From Artemia franciscana (lineage: Eukaryota > Arthropoda > Branchiopoda > Anostraca > Artemiidae), in assembly GCF_032884065.1 (NCBI RefSeq), contig NC_088872.1:34134917-34198916 (forward strand): a stretch of DNA of 64,000 nt, written 5' to 3'. This document shows, one piece after another, positions 35,785-48,316 of this stretch (position 1 is the stretch's first letter; every line of letters begins with the position of its first letter). A model generated the notes under the pieces. That model was not told where the DNA came from. It did not search any database and saw nothing but the letters and a program-made list of their open reading frames with translations. A program made the translations under genes and the position numbers.

Positions 35785-35999
35785 GATAATCAAGTTTAGT
35801 GGAAAGACTTAATGAAGAAGACTGAATGTGTAATATATAATGATATTAATTCCCGCAAGCATAATAAATTTACAATTTACTAATGATGTAGTCTTATATC
35901 TTATAAGAGAAAGCGTCTAAAATATGTTTTGTTTTGACTAAAGATCACACAATATTTTATTCCAACGCTACAGTGTTACCGATAGTAAAGAGCGACAAG

Positions 36000-38420
36000 G
36001 CTTCAATATTTTATGATTTTTTCCCCAGAGGAACTTCATATGAAAGGTGTTGCAGTACAAACTTCGGAAGGAACTCATTAGAATGGAAATCGGCAGTTCT
36101 AGTGCCCTTTTTAGAGTCAAAAGTGATCAAAGGGCAACTATACCCCCCTCTTTTTACCAAATGCACCTGATCAAACTTTTGAGATAGCCATTTCGTTCAA
36201 AATAGTCAATGGGCAGTATAGCTAAGCCTCCAGGGTCAAACACCACAGCATATCGGGGTATAAGGTTTTATGGAAGGGATGGTGGTATAAACTTTGGAGG
36301 GGGCTCATTCGATTGGAAATCGAAAGTTCTTGCGCTCTTTTTAAGAGTCAAAAGTGATCGAAGGGCGATCCTTTTTCCTTTGAGCTCCCCTACCCACGTC
36401 CTTTCTCTCCCCAAATGCATTCGATCAAAATTTTTAGATAGTCATTTGTTCAATATAGCTCAGAGGTCAAAATACTTTGCCTTCAAGGTTGTCAACCCCC
36501 CCCCCCCCACAGCTTCTGGGGCAAGGGCTGTAAGATATGAAAGTTGACCATTGTTAAAATGTAAAAATTTTATGAAAGAGGTGGTCGTACAAACTTGGAG
36601 AGGGCTCATTTGATTGGATGAAGAAATTTCTTGTGCTCTTTTTAAGAGTCAAAAGTGATCGAAGGGCAACTACCTCCCCTAAACCACGCCATTTCCCCCC
36701 AAAATGTAACCGATCAAAATTTTTAAGAGAGCTATTTTGTTCAAAACAGTCCACAGACCGAAATAATAAGCCTCCAAGGTTGACAAAACTTCCACAGCCC
36801 CTGAGGCAAGGGCTATGAGTTATGCAAGTTGACCATTGTTAAGATGTAAAGTTTTTACGGAAGGGGTGGTCGCATAAAACCTGGAGGAGGGTTATTCGAT
36901 TGGAAATCAGAAGTTCGAGTTCCGTTTCTGAGAATTGAAAATAATCGGAGAGCAACTATCCCCCACACCCTTTTTCCCATGAATGCATACGATCAAATTT
37001 TTGAGATAGCCATTTTGTGCAAAATAGTCAAAAGGTCAAATAACTACGCCTCCGGGGTTGACACCCCCCCAGCCCCTGATGCAGGGGGTTTAAGTTGTCA
37101 AAGTTGCCCATTATTAAAATATAAGGTCTTTTATCGAGAAAAGCCCCGGGCAAGGATATGGAGCCCCAGGGCAAGAATAGTAAATTACGCAATTTTTTAA
37201 AGTGTTTACATGCAGGGGAAGTTTCGTTTCTGGTGCATCCGTTTATGAAGAGTTTTGCAGTTTATAAGGTGTGCTAAAAGTGTTTGGAGGGCTGCCAGCG
37301 CCCTTTTATGCCCTCTTTAGCTGCCCTCTCATAATCATGCCTCTGGGAATGACAAGACCCTCCACAGCTTTCGAGAAGGATGCCGAATACAATCAAAGCT
37401 GGTTGTCAATAAGGAGTATCAATCAGCAATATCTAAGGAACGGCCCCCTCCCCTCGACACTGATCAATTTTTTTAAAGTGATCTTGTTCGAAATAGGCAG
37501 AAGATCTAGTAACTATGCCTCCGGGGATGCAATGCCCCCAAAGCCTCAATGGCAAGGATTGTAAATTATAAATTTACCTTTATTTAATTGCTGGATTTGT
37601 CGTTCGAAAAAGGGGGAATGTTTGATTCTGATGATGTTCGTAAAGGTTATGTGCGAAATTCCGAGGAATACTGAGGGGCATGTTTAACTAAATAAAAAGA
37701 TGCGTCAGTTTCTAGTTTTTTAATATTTGCAATATCTCGATAACGGTTGAAGGTATTAAGTTTAAAATGTCAGGGCATGTTGGGGAGGAAGGATATTGAA
37801 AAATAATGGGAGGGCAGCCAGCCCCCCCTGCCTAGCTCTTTTTAGCTGCAAAGGCTCCAAAGACATTTGACCGAAATTTCGGAATTGCTTTTGTTCATAT
37901 ATAAGGGGACAATTTTATCCTGAGTCTCCAAAAAGGCTAAGGGTATTATGGGAAAACCTCTTAAAATAGTGAGGGGGATGTCTCACAGAATCAAAACCCA
38001 CTATAGGCAAGAGGGCTGTCAAAAATTTACAATGAATGTGAAAATCATGTTGAGAGGGAAGTTGAAAAAGGAACGGAGAGCAACTAGCCCCCCTCTTTTT
38101 TTCCTTTTAGATGCTCCCCTTTACAAAGATAGAAATATTAAGAAAACATTTTATTCAAAATAGTCACAAGGTTTAATAGCTTTGCCACCCCGAGATGTCA
38201 TGCTCCCACAGGCCCGGGGGCAAGAATTGTAGATTATCCAATTTGTATGTTTTTAGCATATAGGAGGAGGGGGAGTCATTGGGATGGGGGGAATATTTGA
38301 TCCTGGGTGCGTCCAAAAAGACTAAGGGTATTGAGGTGAAATTTTGGGAGATTTTGAGGAGTATTTTGAGAAATCAAAAGACATTATCTACAACCAAGTT
38401 ATAAAAAAGTCATATCTACA
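36000..38420 (+). repeat. Long array of degenerate ~300 bp repeats
   Basis: Units share GGTGGT(C/A)..AAACTTGGAGG, GATTGGAAATC, TGCTCTTTTTAAGAGTCAAA, GTGATCGAAGGGCAAC, CGATCAAA(A)TTTTTGAGATAG and CAAAATAGTCAA. They begin near 36040, 36260, 36570, 36850 and, more decayed, to 38400. One relic unit lies at 63350-63470. Proteins predicted here are translations of the repeat. Confidence 0.75.
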
Positions 38421-38429
38421 ATATTTTAG

Positions 38430-39010
38430 GAAAGGGTAGGGGCAATATCTTAGGAACTTGAAATTATGAAGGTCACTACTAATACTACTGCAGCTGCAAA
38501 TGGGACTGGTTCCAAATGCAAGAGTGGCTACTTCTGATTGCGACAACCTACGACTGTGATTAAGGCTGCTTGCAACTGGTACTACATTTACTTGTGACTA
38601 CTTTCAGATAAGGTTTGGGAAAATTGAACAAAATCAAAACACACTATGTCCATGCTGATTGTCAAAAGGGCGCATCAGCAATATCTCAGTTACGACTGAG
38701 GACATTAAGTTGAAACTTTTAAGTCATGTTGAATAGTGCTTGAGCCTTAAGGGAATGAATAGAAGGATTTTAAACTAAATCAAATGATACTATGTGCATC
38801 CATGTTAAAAACAGAGTGTATCTGCAAAATCCTAAGAGCGGCTAAGGGTCAGAATATTCAATCAAAAGCTACTATGTGCATCTCGGTCTCGGTTTTCAGA
38901 AGGGCGTATCTGAAATATCCAAGGGACAGTTAATAAAATTTAGTTGAAAATTTTAGAGAATGTTGAGGTGTTCTTGAAATAAATCAAATGCTATGAGTTA
39001 AAACTGTTAA
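38430..39010 (+). repeat. Degenerate repeat with CTACTA triplets
   Basis: Blocks GTCAAAAGGGCGCATCAGCA, ATATCTCAG..AACG, TTAAGTTGAAACTTT and CACTATGTGCAT recur. The same family forms 59690-61440. Confidence 0.7.
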
Positions 39011-39159
39011 ATTAGACTTAAATATTTTAACTCTTAAGCCATAGACATGAAAAACTGGGCAAATATTCATTATATTCACCAAAACTGGCAATAAAAAACG
39101 AACAGAAATTAATTTAAAATACTTACCGTAAAAAGAAGTTGTTCAAAAGAAAAGTTAAG

Positions 39160-40560
39160 AGCCATATTAAACTTAACAAGAGCTAAGAGCTCATATGACA
39201 CTTGTGACGAGGCAAGAAGAGCTAAGAGCCATAAGCTCATATGGTATGAACACTAACAAAATTCTAAGAACCAATAGATTGATTTAAAAGGAAAATCAGA
39301 GGCTTAATACCGGTCAGGATTTAAAATAAGAGCTCTGAGTCACGATGTCCTTCTAAATATCAAAATTCATTAAGATCCGATCACCCACTCGTAAGTTATA
39401 AATACCTCATTTTTTCTAATTTTTCCTCTCCCTTTAGCCCCCCCAGATGGTCGAATCTACGAAAACGACTTTATCAAGTCAATTTGCGCAGCTCCCTGAC
39501 ACGCCTACCAATTTTCATCGTCTTTACACGTTCAGAAGCACCAAACTCGCCACAGCACTGAACCCCTCCCCCCAACTCCCCCAAAGAGAGCGAGTACAGT
39601 ACGGTTACGGCAATCACACATCTACGACATCTGCTTATTCTATCCACCAAGTTTCATCCCGATTCCTCCTATCTAAGCGTTTTCCAAGATTTCCGATTTC
39701 CCCCTCCAACTCCCCCCAATGTCAACAGATCTGGTCGGGATTTGAAATAAGAGCTCTGAGACATGAATTCCTTCTAAATATCAAATTTCATTAAGATCTG
39801 GTCACCCGTTCGTAAGCTAAAAATACCTCATTTTTCCGAATTACCCCCACCCCAACTCCACCAAAGAGAGCGGATCCGGTCCAGTTACGTCAGTCACGTA
39901 TCTTAGACCTGTTTTTATTCTTCCCATTCAGTTTCATCCTGATCTCTCCGCTTTAAGTATTTTCTAAGATTTCCGTCCTCCCCAACTTCGACGCTGGATC
40001 CGGTTGAGATTTAAAATAAGAGATCTGAGTTACGAGGTCCTTCTAAATATGAAGTTTCATGAAGATCTGATCACTCCTTCGTAAGTTAAAAATACGTCAT
40101 TTTTTCTAATTTTTCAGAGTCACCCCACCCCCCCAATAGATCGGATCCGTTCCAAATATGTCAATCACGTATCTAAGACTTCTGTTTATTTTTTCCACCA
40201 AGTTTCATTCCGATCCCTCCACTCTAAGCGTTTTCCATGATTTTAGGTTTCCCCAAACTCAACCCAATGTCACTAGATCCGGTCGGGATTTAAAATAAGA
40301 GCTCTGAGACACGATATCCTTCTAAACATACAATTTCATTAAGATCTGGTCAACCGTTCGTAAGTTAAAAATACTCCATTTTTTTCTATTTTTTTCGAAT
40401 TAATCGGCCCCCCGCTCCCACTCACAGATGGTCAAATCGGGAAAATGACTATTTCTATTTTAATCCGGTCCGGTCCCAGATACGACTGCCAAATTTCAGC
40501 GTCCTAGCCTACCTGGAAGTGCCTAAAGTAACAAAACCGGGACCGACAGAATTTACCATT
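39160..40560 (-). repeat. Inverted block of the ~290 bp repeat family
   Basis: These are reverse-complement copies of the repeat at 12960-14170: AAGTTTCATCC(C/T)GAT, AAGATTTCCG, CCCCAATGTCA, TTAAAATAAGAGCTCTGAG and TTAAGATC(C/T)G recur at about 39300, 39650, 39930 and 40200. AGAGCTAAGAGCTCATATG words at 39178-39245 also match 14228-14290 in inverse. Confidence 0.85.
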
Positions 40561-41154
40561 GCTATATGTCACTTGGCTAATACCAAGGGCCATAAAAATA
40601 AACGGTCATAGAAAACATTGAGATTAATAATTTCTAATTAATATCAATAAAAGAAGACTTCGATTCCACCTACGGAAAAAAAACTAAGGCCTTGGGATTT
40701 TGTCAACCAAAGAATGCAGCAGATATTAATAGAAAAAAACACTATAAATACTATAAAGCGCTATAACATAAAAGCACTAATAAAAAAAAAACACATAAAT
40801 ACTTAAAGGGTATTAAAATACTAAAATATTTGCCAGGCTATTTTCCAACAGGAAATACAATTGCACAATTTGAAAAGATAAGGAAATGAGTAATTCGACA
40901 AGTGACGATTTTCAGAAATAGCCCAAATAACCTAACCCAAACTCACCATTGGGAGGATCGCATAGGTTTTTTTAAGGGACAAGGAAGAAAGGGAGGAAAT
41001 AAGCTCAACAATAGAGCATAACACGCAAATTGAATTACATTATATACAAGAAGGTCATGGAAAATGCAAAACCAAGAAAAGTAGTAAGATGGAAGGATGG
41101 CTAGGACACGTCCATCTTAAACATTCGAAAAGTTTAGCCTTTAAAAAATGATAC

Positions 41155-41498
41155 CTGTGTTATTTTCTGTTTTATCCATTCAATGTCGTTTCTTTTCAAG
41201 TTTCCATTCTCTCCTCTCTTAACACTGAGAACTCTTTCTGGAAAATCGGCAGAGTCATCTAGATTTCGAATATACTCAATGAGCATCGCACCGGGCTTGA
41301 TTTCAATGTGATTCATTGGAATGACGATGACTGTTGCTCTCTATGAAGTGACCTCTCTAAATTTTCGTAATATTCCCTTAATCGAACTTCTTCTTCTTTG
41401 AATTTGTTATCGATTGCAACGGAAAGGTCAGAGATATCTGCGAAAACTTGATTCAAATGCTTTTTCCGCTCAAGACGACGTTTTTCTATCTTCTCACA
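41155..41498 (-). CDS. Candidate exon with two overlapping ORFs (coiled coil + second ORF)
   Basis: A strong acceptor (TTTTTCTTTTTCGTTTTTTTAG) precedes 41498. ORF A, in phase 0, encodes 61 residues: CEKIEKRRLERKKHLNQVFA, DISDLSVAIDNKFKEEEVRL, REYYENLERSLHREQQSSSF Q. It is strongly charged and heptad-like, then stops at TGA 41315-41313. ORF B starts on the overlapping ATG (41316-41314, ATGA) and encodes 54 residues (MNHIEIKPGAMLIEYIRNLD .. NDIEWIKQKITQ), ending exactly at a CAG|GTATCA donor. The exon is therefore either a last coding exon followed by a second ORF, or a continuous exon with a one-base frame error. I recognise neither protein. Confidence 0.5.
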
Positions 41499-41892
41499 CT
41501 AAAAAAACGAAAAAGAAAAAGGCTTGTTTTATGCGGCCAAGAAATTTTCAAAAGAAACATTTGAAATTCCATTTCAAAAGAAGCAATTATAAACAAATGT
41601 CCTGTAATCGCGCAGTGGATTTAACCTTAGCTTGGTCTTGGTAATACGGGACCCAAAGATCGAATCACGCTGCAGGAATGCACTGCAGGGCCGACGCAGG
41701 GACCATAGTAGTCAAGAAGCGTCGTTAATTCTTAAATAAAAAATAATAATAATAAACATCAGGATACATCCTCGAGTAGCTTGTCTTGGTCTAAAAAGTC
41801 CAGGATAAATACGTAATAAGTCCCCCTCATATGCGTTATAAATTTTCTCTTCGTCTTAAATTTGTGTCCGGTTTTTTTTATTTAATCAAGGA

Positions 41893-42108
41893 GGCACACT
41901 CGTGCCTCTATAAAGAGGCGAACCACGACAATGTGGTTCCAGTGGTCGCAGAGGGATGGGGAGGGATGCATTTCGTAGCCCAGGCTCCAACTAAGAAACC
42001 TGCCAAATTTCATCCCCCTCCGACTTTTCCTTCATGGGGAAAATCTGGCCGAAAGTTTCGACCCACCAACCCTAGCCCCCCTTTAACGTTGTCCGATTGG
42101 GCCACCAT
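41893..42108 (+). repeat. ~215 bp dispersed repeat, copy 1
   Basis: GGAGGCACACTCGTGCCTCT (itself an inverted repeat) opens a block running through GTTCCAGTGGTCGCAGAGGG and CCCTCCGACTTTTCCTTCAT to TTTAACGTTGTCCGAT. It is nearly identical to 42473-42695. The 130-codon ORF is incidental. Confidence 0.85.
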
Positions 42109-42472
42109 GCTATGGTATCAAAGCGACAGAAACTTTCTTGCTTCAAAACGAAATAAAATATTACACGCCTTTCTCAATTTAAAACAAAGTAAATATTCAA
42201 GAAGGTTCAAAAACTGCTCTTGACGATCATAACAATTGACCACCAGTGTAGACGCTACTTCTACATAGAATACAATTAGTTTTGTCTGTCAGCGGCAATA
42301 GTTATTTCATCTTTGCATCTTAATGAAAAAAAAATTCTGTAAATATATCATGCTAAAACTGACAGTCCAGCACCTGAATGTGTATTCTTTTAAAGAATCT
42401 CTCTGTCATATGTCCCCAATTATCATATATAAACAACTCAAGTTGAGTTTTTTAATGTATGTCACTTTCAAG

Positions 42473-42960
42473 GAGGCACACTCGTGCCTCTATCTATAAA
42501 GAGGCGAACCACGACAATGTTAAGCGATCTTCGGTTCCAGTGGTCGCAGAGGGATGGGGAAGGATGCATTTCGTAGCCCGAGCTCCAACTAAGAAACCTG
42601 CCAAGTTTCATCCCCCTCCGACTTTTCCTTCATGGGGAAAATCTGGCCGAAAGTTTCGACCCACCAACCCTAGCCCCCCTTTAACGTTGTCCGATGAATT
42701 CCTCTAACGTTGAAAGTTAAGGTCCCCTAGGGCCCGGGAGCTTATCCGCAAAATTTCAGCTCGATCCGATAACTCCTTCCCTGTTTTCCAGAAACCACGC
42801 ATAGCCACTTAATCTTCATATTATTTTTTTTCTGCCACGCCTACAGGTCACAGCCGACATCGGATCTGGGTGTACGAAGACTCATTCGACGCGGAATTCT
42901 CCGAGTAAGTGCCCTTGAAAGTTTCGTAGGAAAATCTTAACCCCCCGATTTTCTAGCTTA
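42473..42960 (+). repeat. Dispersed repeat, copy 2, with longer 3' part
   Basis: The same block as 41893-42108 with an extra TTAAGCGATCTTC. It continues into AAGGTCCCCTAGGGCCCGGG and CGGATCTGGGTGTACGAAGA, which copy 1 lacks. Confidence 0.8.
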
Positions 42961-43049
42961 GAAAAACCCATTTCCCCATAAGAGCCCATGTTAATTTTTG
43001 AAATTCTTAAAAGTTATTTTTAACTGTTAGCTCACGTTAACTGTTAGCT

Positions 43050-43122
43050 ACCCGGTTAGCTCAGTCGGTAGAGCGTGGGACTTTTAATCCTAAGGTCAAG
43101 GGTTGAAGTCCCTTATCGGGCG
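43050..43122 (+). tRNA. tRNA-Lys(TTT)-like gene, probably defective
   Basis: A 73 nt cloverleaf. The D arm is TAGCTCAGTCGGTAGAGCG. The anticodon stem is TGGGA/TCCTA with loop CTTTTAA (anticodon TTT at 43083-43085). The T arm is AAGGG-TTGAAGT-CCCTT-like and the discriminator is G. Nine T (43123-43131) follow at once, a pol III terminator. Two departures from tRNA-Lys are an A where position 1 should be G (A-C mismatch at 1-72) and TTG for the invariant TTC in the T loop and B box. It may be a young pseudogene or SINE head, though it could still be transcribed weakly. Confidence 0.7.
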
Positions 43123-43136
43123 TTTTTTTTTCACAA

Positions 43137-43503
43137 AATATGAAAAAAACTTCGTTTTCTTAAAGAGTTAAAGAGGCTGCGTCCCAAAGTCGAACCTTAA
43201 AACGTACAGGATTTAGGAGAGGCAGTTGGGGGGCTGCCGCCCCCCAAACCCCCCGCTTTTAAAGACTCTTTTGTACAGGTTTTTTGTTTTGTTAATAAAA
43301 AGAGGGCCTTTCCGAAGCCAATAGCGGGGGGTTAGGGGGGCGGCAGCCCCCCACAACAAAAAAACTGTACAAAAGAGTCTTTAAAAGCGGGGGGTTTGGG
43401 GGCGGCAGCCCCCAACTGCCTCTCCTAATTCCTGTACGTTTTAAGGTTCGACTTTGGGACGCAGCCTCTTTAATCTTTAAGAAAACGAAGTTTTTTTCAT
43501 ATT
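43137..43503. mobile_element. Foldback element with ~145 bp inverted arms
   Basis: The left arm (43137-43280: ATATGAAAAAAACTTCGTTTTC .. GAGGCTGCGTCCCAAAGTCG .. TAAAGACTCTTTTGTACAG) is matched by the right arm (43363-43503) in reverse complement with only a few differences. A spacer of about 80 bp contains another GGGGGGCGGCAGCCCCCC palindrome. There is no ORF. It starts 15 bp after the tRNA-Lys-like gene and its T-run. It resembles a foldback/MITE-type transposon; no target duplication was confirmed. Confidence 0.8.
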
Positions 43504-43633
43504 ATTACCTTCAAAGGACGGACGTAAAACTAATCTACATAAAAATATAAACTTTAAAAAATCGTCAAAGAAAAGATATAAGAAAACCCAGAGATGTGGA
43601 TATCCAATGAAAGATGTGGCTCTAAACTGATAT

Positions 43634-45392
43634 TAAATAAAAAAAACTAGTTTTTTTAACTGAAAGTAAGGAGCGACATTAAAACTTAAAACGAACAGAA
43701 ATTACTCCGTATATGAAATGGGTTGTCCCCTCCGCAGTCCCTCGCTCTTTACGCTAAAGTTTGACTCTTTGCCACAATTCTACTTTTTAAAACAACTAAA
43801 AACTTTAGCGTAAAGTGCGTGGGACTGGGGAGGGGACAACCCATTTCATATACGGAGTAATTTCTGTTCGTTTTATGTTTTAATGTTGCTCCTTACTTTC
43901 AGTTAAAAAAACTAGTTTTTTTATTTAATTTCTGAACGTTTTTGAATTAATACATGTTTGATTTTGGCTCTCCGCACATAAATTATTGAAATGAAATTAG
44001 TAAATTAATTTTTTTTTTTGCTAAATGGCTTTCTCTTAGTTTTGATCAGACGATTTTGAGAAATAAGGGGTGGGGAAGGAGGCCTAGCTGCCCTCCAATT
44101 TTTCGGTTACTTAAAAAGGCTACTAGAACTTTTAATATTCAACGAACGTTTTTATTAGTAAAAAATATACGTAACTTAAGAATTAATTTACGTAACAAAC
44201 TTTTATATTCTTATATTTTTATTATGTGTACGAGGGGGTTTGTACCCTCGTTAATACCTCGCTCTTTACACTAAATCGTAAGTTTTGTTCCAATTCTTTA
44301 AGAATGACCCCTGAATCAAATAGGCCGTAGAATGAATAGTTGAAATCACTAAAAATATTTTAGCATAAAGAGCGAGGTATTTATCTCCTCCTAAATACCT
44401 CGCTCTTTATGCTAAAGTATTTTTAGAACCCTTCATATGCGTAATAATCTCTGTTTGTTTTAAATTTCAATGCTATTCCTTACTTTCATTTGAAAAAACG
44501 TTTTCATGTTTATTTTTTCATTGTTTTTTTTTATAGTAATGCTAGAAAATCCGCGCCCTTTTCATTGAATTTTTTCCCCCATGGCATATTTCTCCAAGGA
44601 AAGATCCTCCCACATAGCCCCCTCCCTCAACCCTACCCCCAAAACCAAAAAAATCCCCCTGAAAACGTCTGTACACTTCCCAATAACCATTATTATATAT
44701 AAACACTGGTTGAAGTTTGTAACTTGCAACCCCTCCCCCAGGGACTGTGGGGGAGTAAGTCATCCCCAAAAACATAGTTATTAAGATTTTCGACTATGCC
44801 AAACAAAATGGCTATCTCAAAATTTTGATCCGTTGACTTTGGGAAAAAATGAGCGTGGGAGGGGGCCTAGATGCCCTCCAATTTTTTTGGTCACTTAAAA
44901 AGGGCACTAGAACTTTTCATTTCCGTTAGAATGAGCCCTCTTGCGACATTCTAGGACCACTTGGTCGATACGATGACCCCTGGGAAAAAAAACAAACAAA
45001 CAAAAAAAAAAAAAAAACAAATAAACACGCACCCGTGATTTGTCTTCTGGCAAAAAATGCAAAATTCCACATTTTTGTAGATAGGAGCTTGAAACTTTTA
45101 CAATAGGGTTCTCTGATACGCTGAATCTGATTGTGTCATTTTCGTTAAGATCCTACGACTTTTAGGGGGTGTTTCCCCCTATTTTCCTAAATAAGGCAAA
45201 ATTTCTCAGGCTCGTAACTTTTGATGGCTAAGACTAAACTTGATGGAATTTATATATTTAAAATCAGCATTAAAATGCGATTCTTTTGATGTAGCTCTTT
45301 ATATCAAAATTCAATTTTTTAGAGTTTTGGTTACTATTGAGCCGGATCGCTCCTTACTACAGTTCGTTACCACGAACTGTTTGATACCTCTT
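43634..45392 (+). repeat. 1.75 kb dispersed repeat with foldback head, copy 1
   Basis: The head is an inverted repeat: ACTAGTTTTTTTAACTGAAA at 43648 mirrors TTTCAGTTAAAAAAACTAGT at about 43900, and AATGGGTTGTCCCCTCC mirrors GGGGAGGGGACAACCCATT. The body has no ORF of note (GGCCTAGCTGCCCTCCAATT, GTAAAGAGCGAGGTATT, CGTTAAGATCCTACGAC). The tail ends at CAGTTCGTTACCACGAACTG, a small palindrome. It is homologous over nearly its full length to 52207-53656. Confidence 0.85.
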
Positions 45393-46295
45393 CGAAATAT
45401 ATGAGTTTAATTTCAAATTTATTTTTACAAAAAGTTGTTCTAGGATCCATTTTGAGTAAGGTGCTTCAAATTAGTTTCCTCAGTATTTATGGTGTCTAGA
45501 TAATCCAACAAAAGCTTTATTGATATTGCGGCAGCAACAGGAAGATGATAGCATTGTAAGTAATACGCAGATCCAAGCTTAAAATTAATCTCAAAACGGA
45601 ATTAATTATAAAAAGTATAACAAAAATAAATCTTAAAGTTAATGGAAATAAAAAGTGAAGTTGAAACTCAAAACAAAACTCATTATTATTCCTTCGAAGC
45701 CTTCTGAACATACATCAATTAAACTAGAACAAATAAAACTACCAGTGGTATTCCCATATGCTTGGAGGATACTGAGAGACTAGCGCTTTACTGAAGACTC
45801 AAAACTCCCGCATAACAAATAAGAATGTTTCACCTTTAGGTCTACTGTGAAATTTCCTTAAAATGCTTTATATTTCCGCTAGAAGCAAAATCCCCATTTA
45901 GTTTTGCAAAATTTAGTTTCAAGTTTCCAGTTTTTGCAAACATTATATAACACCTTAGGTGCTACATAGGTGCTACATGCTACGTTTTGTATTCATGTTA
46001 AATATAAATAAATCTAATCCAAATATTTTTACTAGTATAGGTAACGGTTCAATTAGCAGCAGAGACTTTACTAAGTCTCTGCTGCTAATGTAATCATGAT
46101 AAAAAAGATCCCTTCAAGATGGGGAGGGGGATAATTCCCTAGTTAAGGGTTTTCAACGATGATGATTTCAAAATAATAATTTTTTGATTAGATCTAACAT
46201 TGCGTTCGAAGGGTTTCAGGGTCTCAAACTTTCAGTTACTATGAGCCGTGGTTCGCTCTTTACTAGGTTGCATTTACGGCTTCAACCATGATATT
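45393..46295. other. No gene recognised
   Basis: AT-rich spacer. AGCAGCAGAGACTTTACTAA and AGTCTCTGCTGCT (46052-46088) form a 13 bp inverted repeat. TTTCAGTTACTATGAGCCGT (46232) is a relic of the dispersed repeat tail. Confidence 0.45.
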
Positions 46296-46296
46296 T

Positions 46297-46415
46297 ATGT
46301 AATTTTAAGAAGACTCAAGCTTGGAACGTATCGACAAGACGCAACGACGATTTATGACGGCAATATTTAGTGAGACTACGGGCGTTCCATGGGATAATGC
46401 CGGATGCACACTGCC
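46297..46415 (+). pseudogene. Short LINE C-terminal relic
   Basis: One frame reads IDKTQRRFMTAIFSETTGVP WDN and then stops, like the ExxQRRFxxxI segment after the thumb of non-LTR reverse transcriptases. Only about 30 codons survive, so the call is weak. Confidence 0.4.
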
Positions 46416-46419
46416 GTAA

Positions 46420-48310
46420 GTAGCCTAAGTTAAGTAGCACAAGTTACGAGCTTTTACTTGGGTTTCTTCACATTGAACTTTTCCCATTCATATTGAAACA
46501 TTATTATTAAAAAAAAATAATGTTTAGGATTAGGCAAAGATTTTCAACTTTTATTTGAGAAAATCAATGAAAAAAAATGTCACTCCAAGATTTTGAAAAA
46601 TACACTTTGTCTACCCCCCCCCCACATTTTTACCAATTGATGCCCCTGTTTACAACAATAGTCTGTAATATTGCCTGATATGACACACCTTTCACCTTCA
46701 ACAATTCGAAAAAACCAAACTACAAGTTAATGTTACAATTTGACAATGTACAGATCACTAGCACCTATAAATACATTTTTGCCATTAAATAAAGGTAGGC
46801 TAGTTTCGCCTAAAGTCCATTAAAATTCAAGGAGACATTAAAGGTCAATTTCTTCTTAGTTTTGCTACTTATTCTATCCTGAAACTTGACAACACCTTAC
46901 CATAAATTGTTACAAAATGTTGCATTTACTGTTTTTATACAGCCTCTACTAGCAGCCGATAATAACTTTTAGTATCTTACTTTTAGCACATACTTTGGAC
47001 TTGCTAAAGAAAATTTTGAAATTTAACTATTCTATAGACCTATTCCTAAAATAGTATCCACTAAACTACAAAAATTGACACATTAAAAGGCGACAATCCT
47101 AGAATTACTTAGTAGCCACGGAAAATTCCAGATTAGCTACCTATCTTGGAATCTGTCCTTGCACTATTTGTTCTTCGGGTTGAACACATATGACCTATTC
47201 CAATAAAATAAATGATCATATTTTCAACTTATGCCATTTTTCAAGTACAGTTTATAATAAAATTCTCAAGTAATTATTACTAGGTTGATAAATATTCAAC
47301 TTCTTAAGTAGCCTAAGTTACGTGAACTAAATGAAAGCACAATTTGTGTACAGTAAATTAAGTCTGTCTTCCATTGCAATTTGAACGAAACGAAAAACCT
47401 ATGTGCATTCTGCGTAAGACCTTGGGGCTCCAGAGGCAAGTCTCGCTCTTCATACTAAGACCTTAATCGAAATAATTTCAAAATCTCATATCCTTATCCC
47501 CATTAAATGTTTGGTGATGTTACAAAGAAGGAGACAAACTTTCCAGAATTCTCAAGCTTTGAATCTCTAATGACAGACACAAGCTTTATCCCAACATGAA
47601 GAGATCAACGAGCAAAAAACATGCTTATTAATACATGTCAAATCTTACATAAATGAACCTTTTTGGTCTTAAATGATCATGCTCTGAGATTTAAACCCCA
47701 TAACCATTCTCAAGCACCAGAATGATTCTGACATCATGACTGCCTAAAAATGGGACCTGTAAGTACAATATCTTTACTTTTTAGGCCATAAAGGATTCAA
47801 CAAAATAGTTTAAAAAAAATTTGTAGCCGTTAACGCAATAATACAGGTGATCAGACGAAAAAGAAAATACATATACTCCTCAGCATAGAGTAATCAAGGC
47901 TTAGAGCTAAAACCAGTTTTAGATCATCTATCAGTTGGGTTCTAAGTTGGGCGAAAGATGACGAAACACAGCTGCATATAAAGCCAAACCCCCGAAGGTC
48001 GATCCGACTGAAATCCCCCCAAAAAGCTTTCAAAAATTCAGTTTCACAAACACATTTTAGGCATCAAATTCTACTACCCCAAAATACATTCCTAACATCA
48101 AAGATTCCCCTAAACATCCCCAGATTACCTTCCTAAACATCAAAGAACTGTAAAACAATTATTTCATATATTGAGCTTTCACACATGTGGATAAGGAACA
48201 GAAAATCGGTTCTCTCCGACCAAACAGACGGCTCTTTAACTCTGGTACGTCCTAATCCAAACCAAGAATTTTTTTTTACATAAGATACTTCGATTTTGAT
48301 ATGCAAATCT
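46420..48310. other. No gene recognised
   Basis: AT-rich, presumably intronic or intergenic DNA. No exon with both splice sites, no RNA gene and no repeat family was identified. Confidence 0.4.
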
Positions 48311-48316
48311 ACTTAC

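Noticed and set aside
43050..43122. Fully functional tRNA-Lys
   Set aside because: The 1-72 mismatch and TTG in the T loop/B box argue against it; kept as tRNA-like with lowered confidence.
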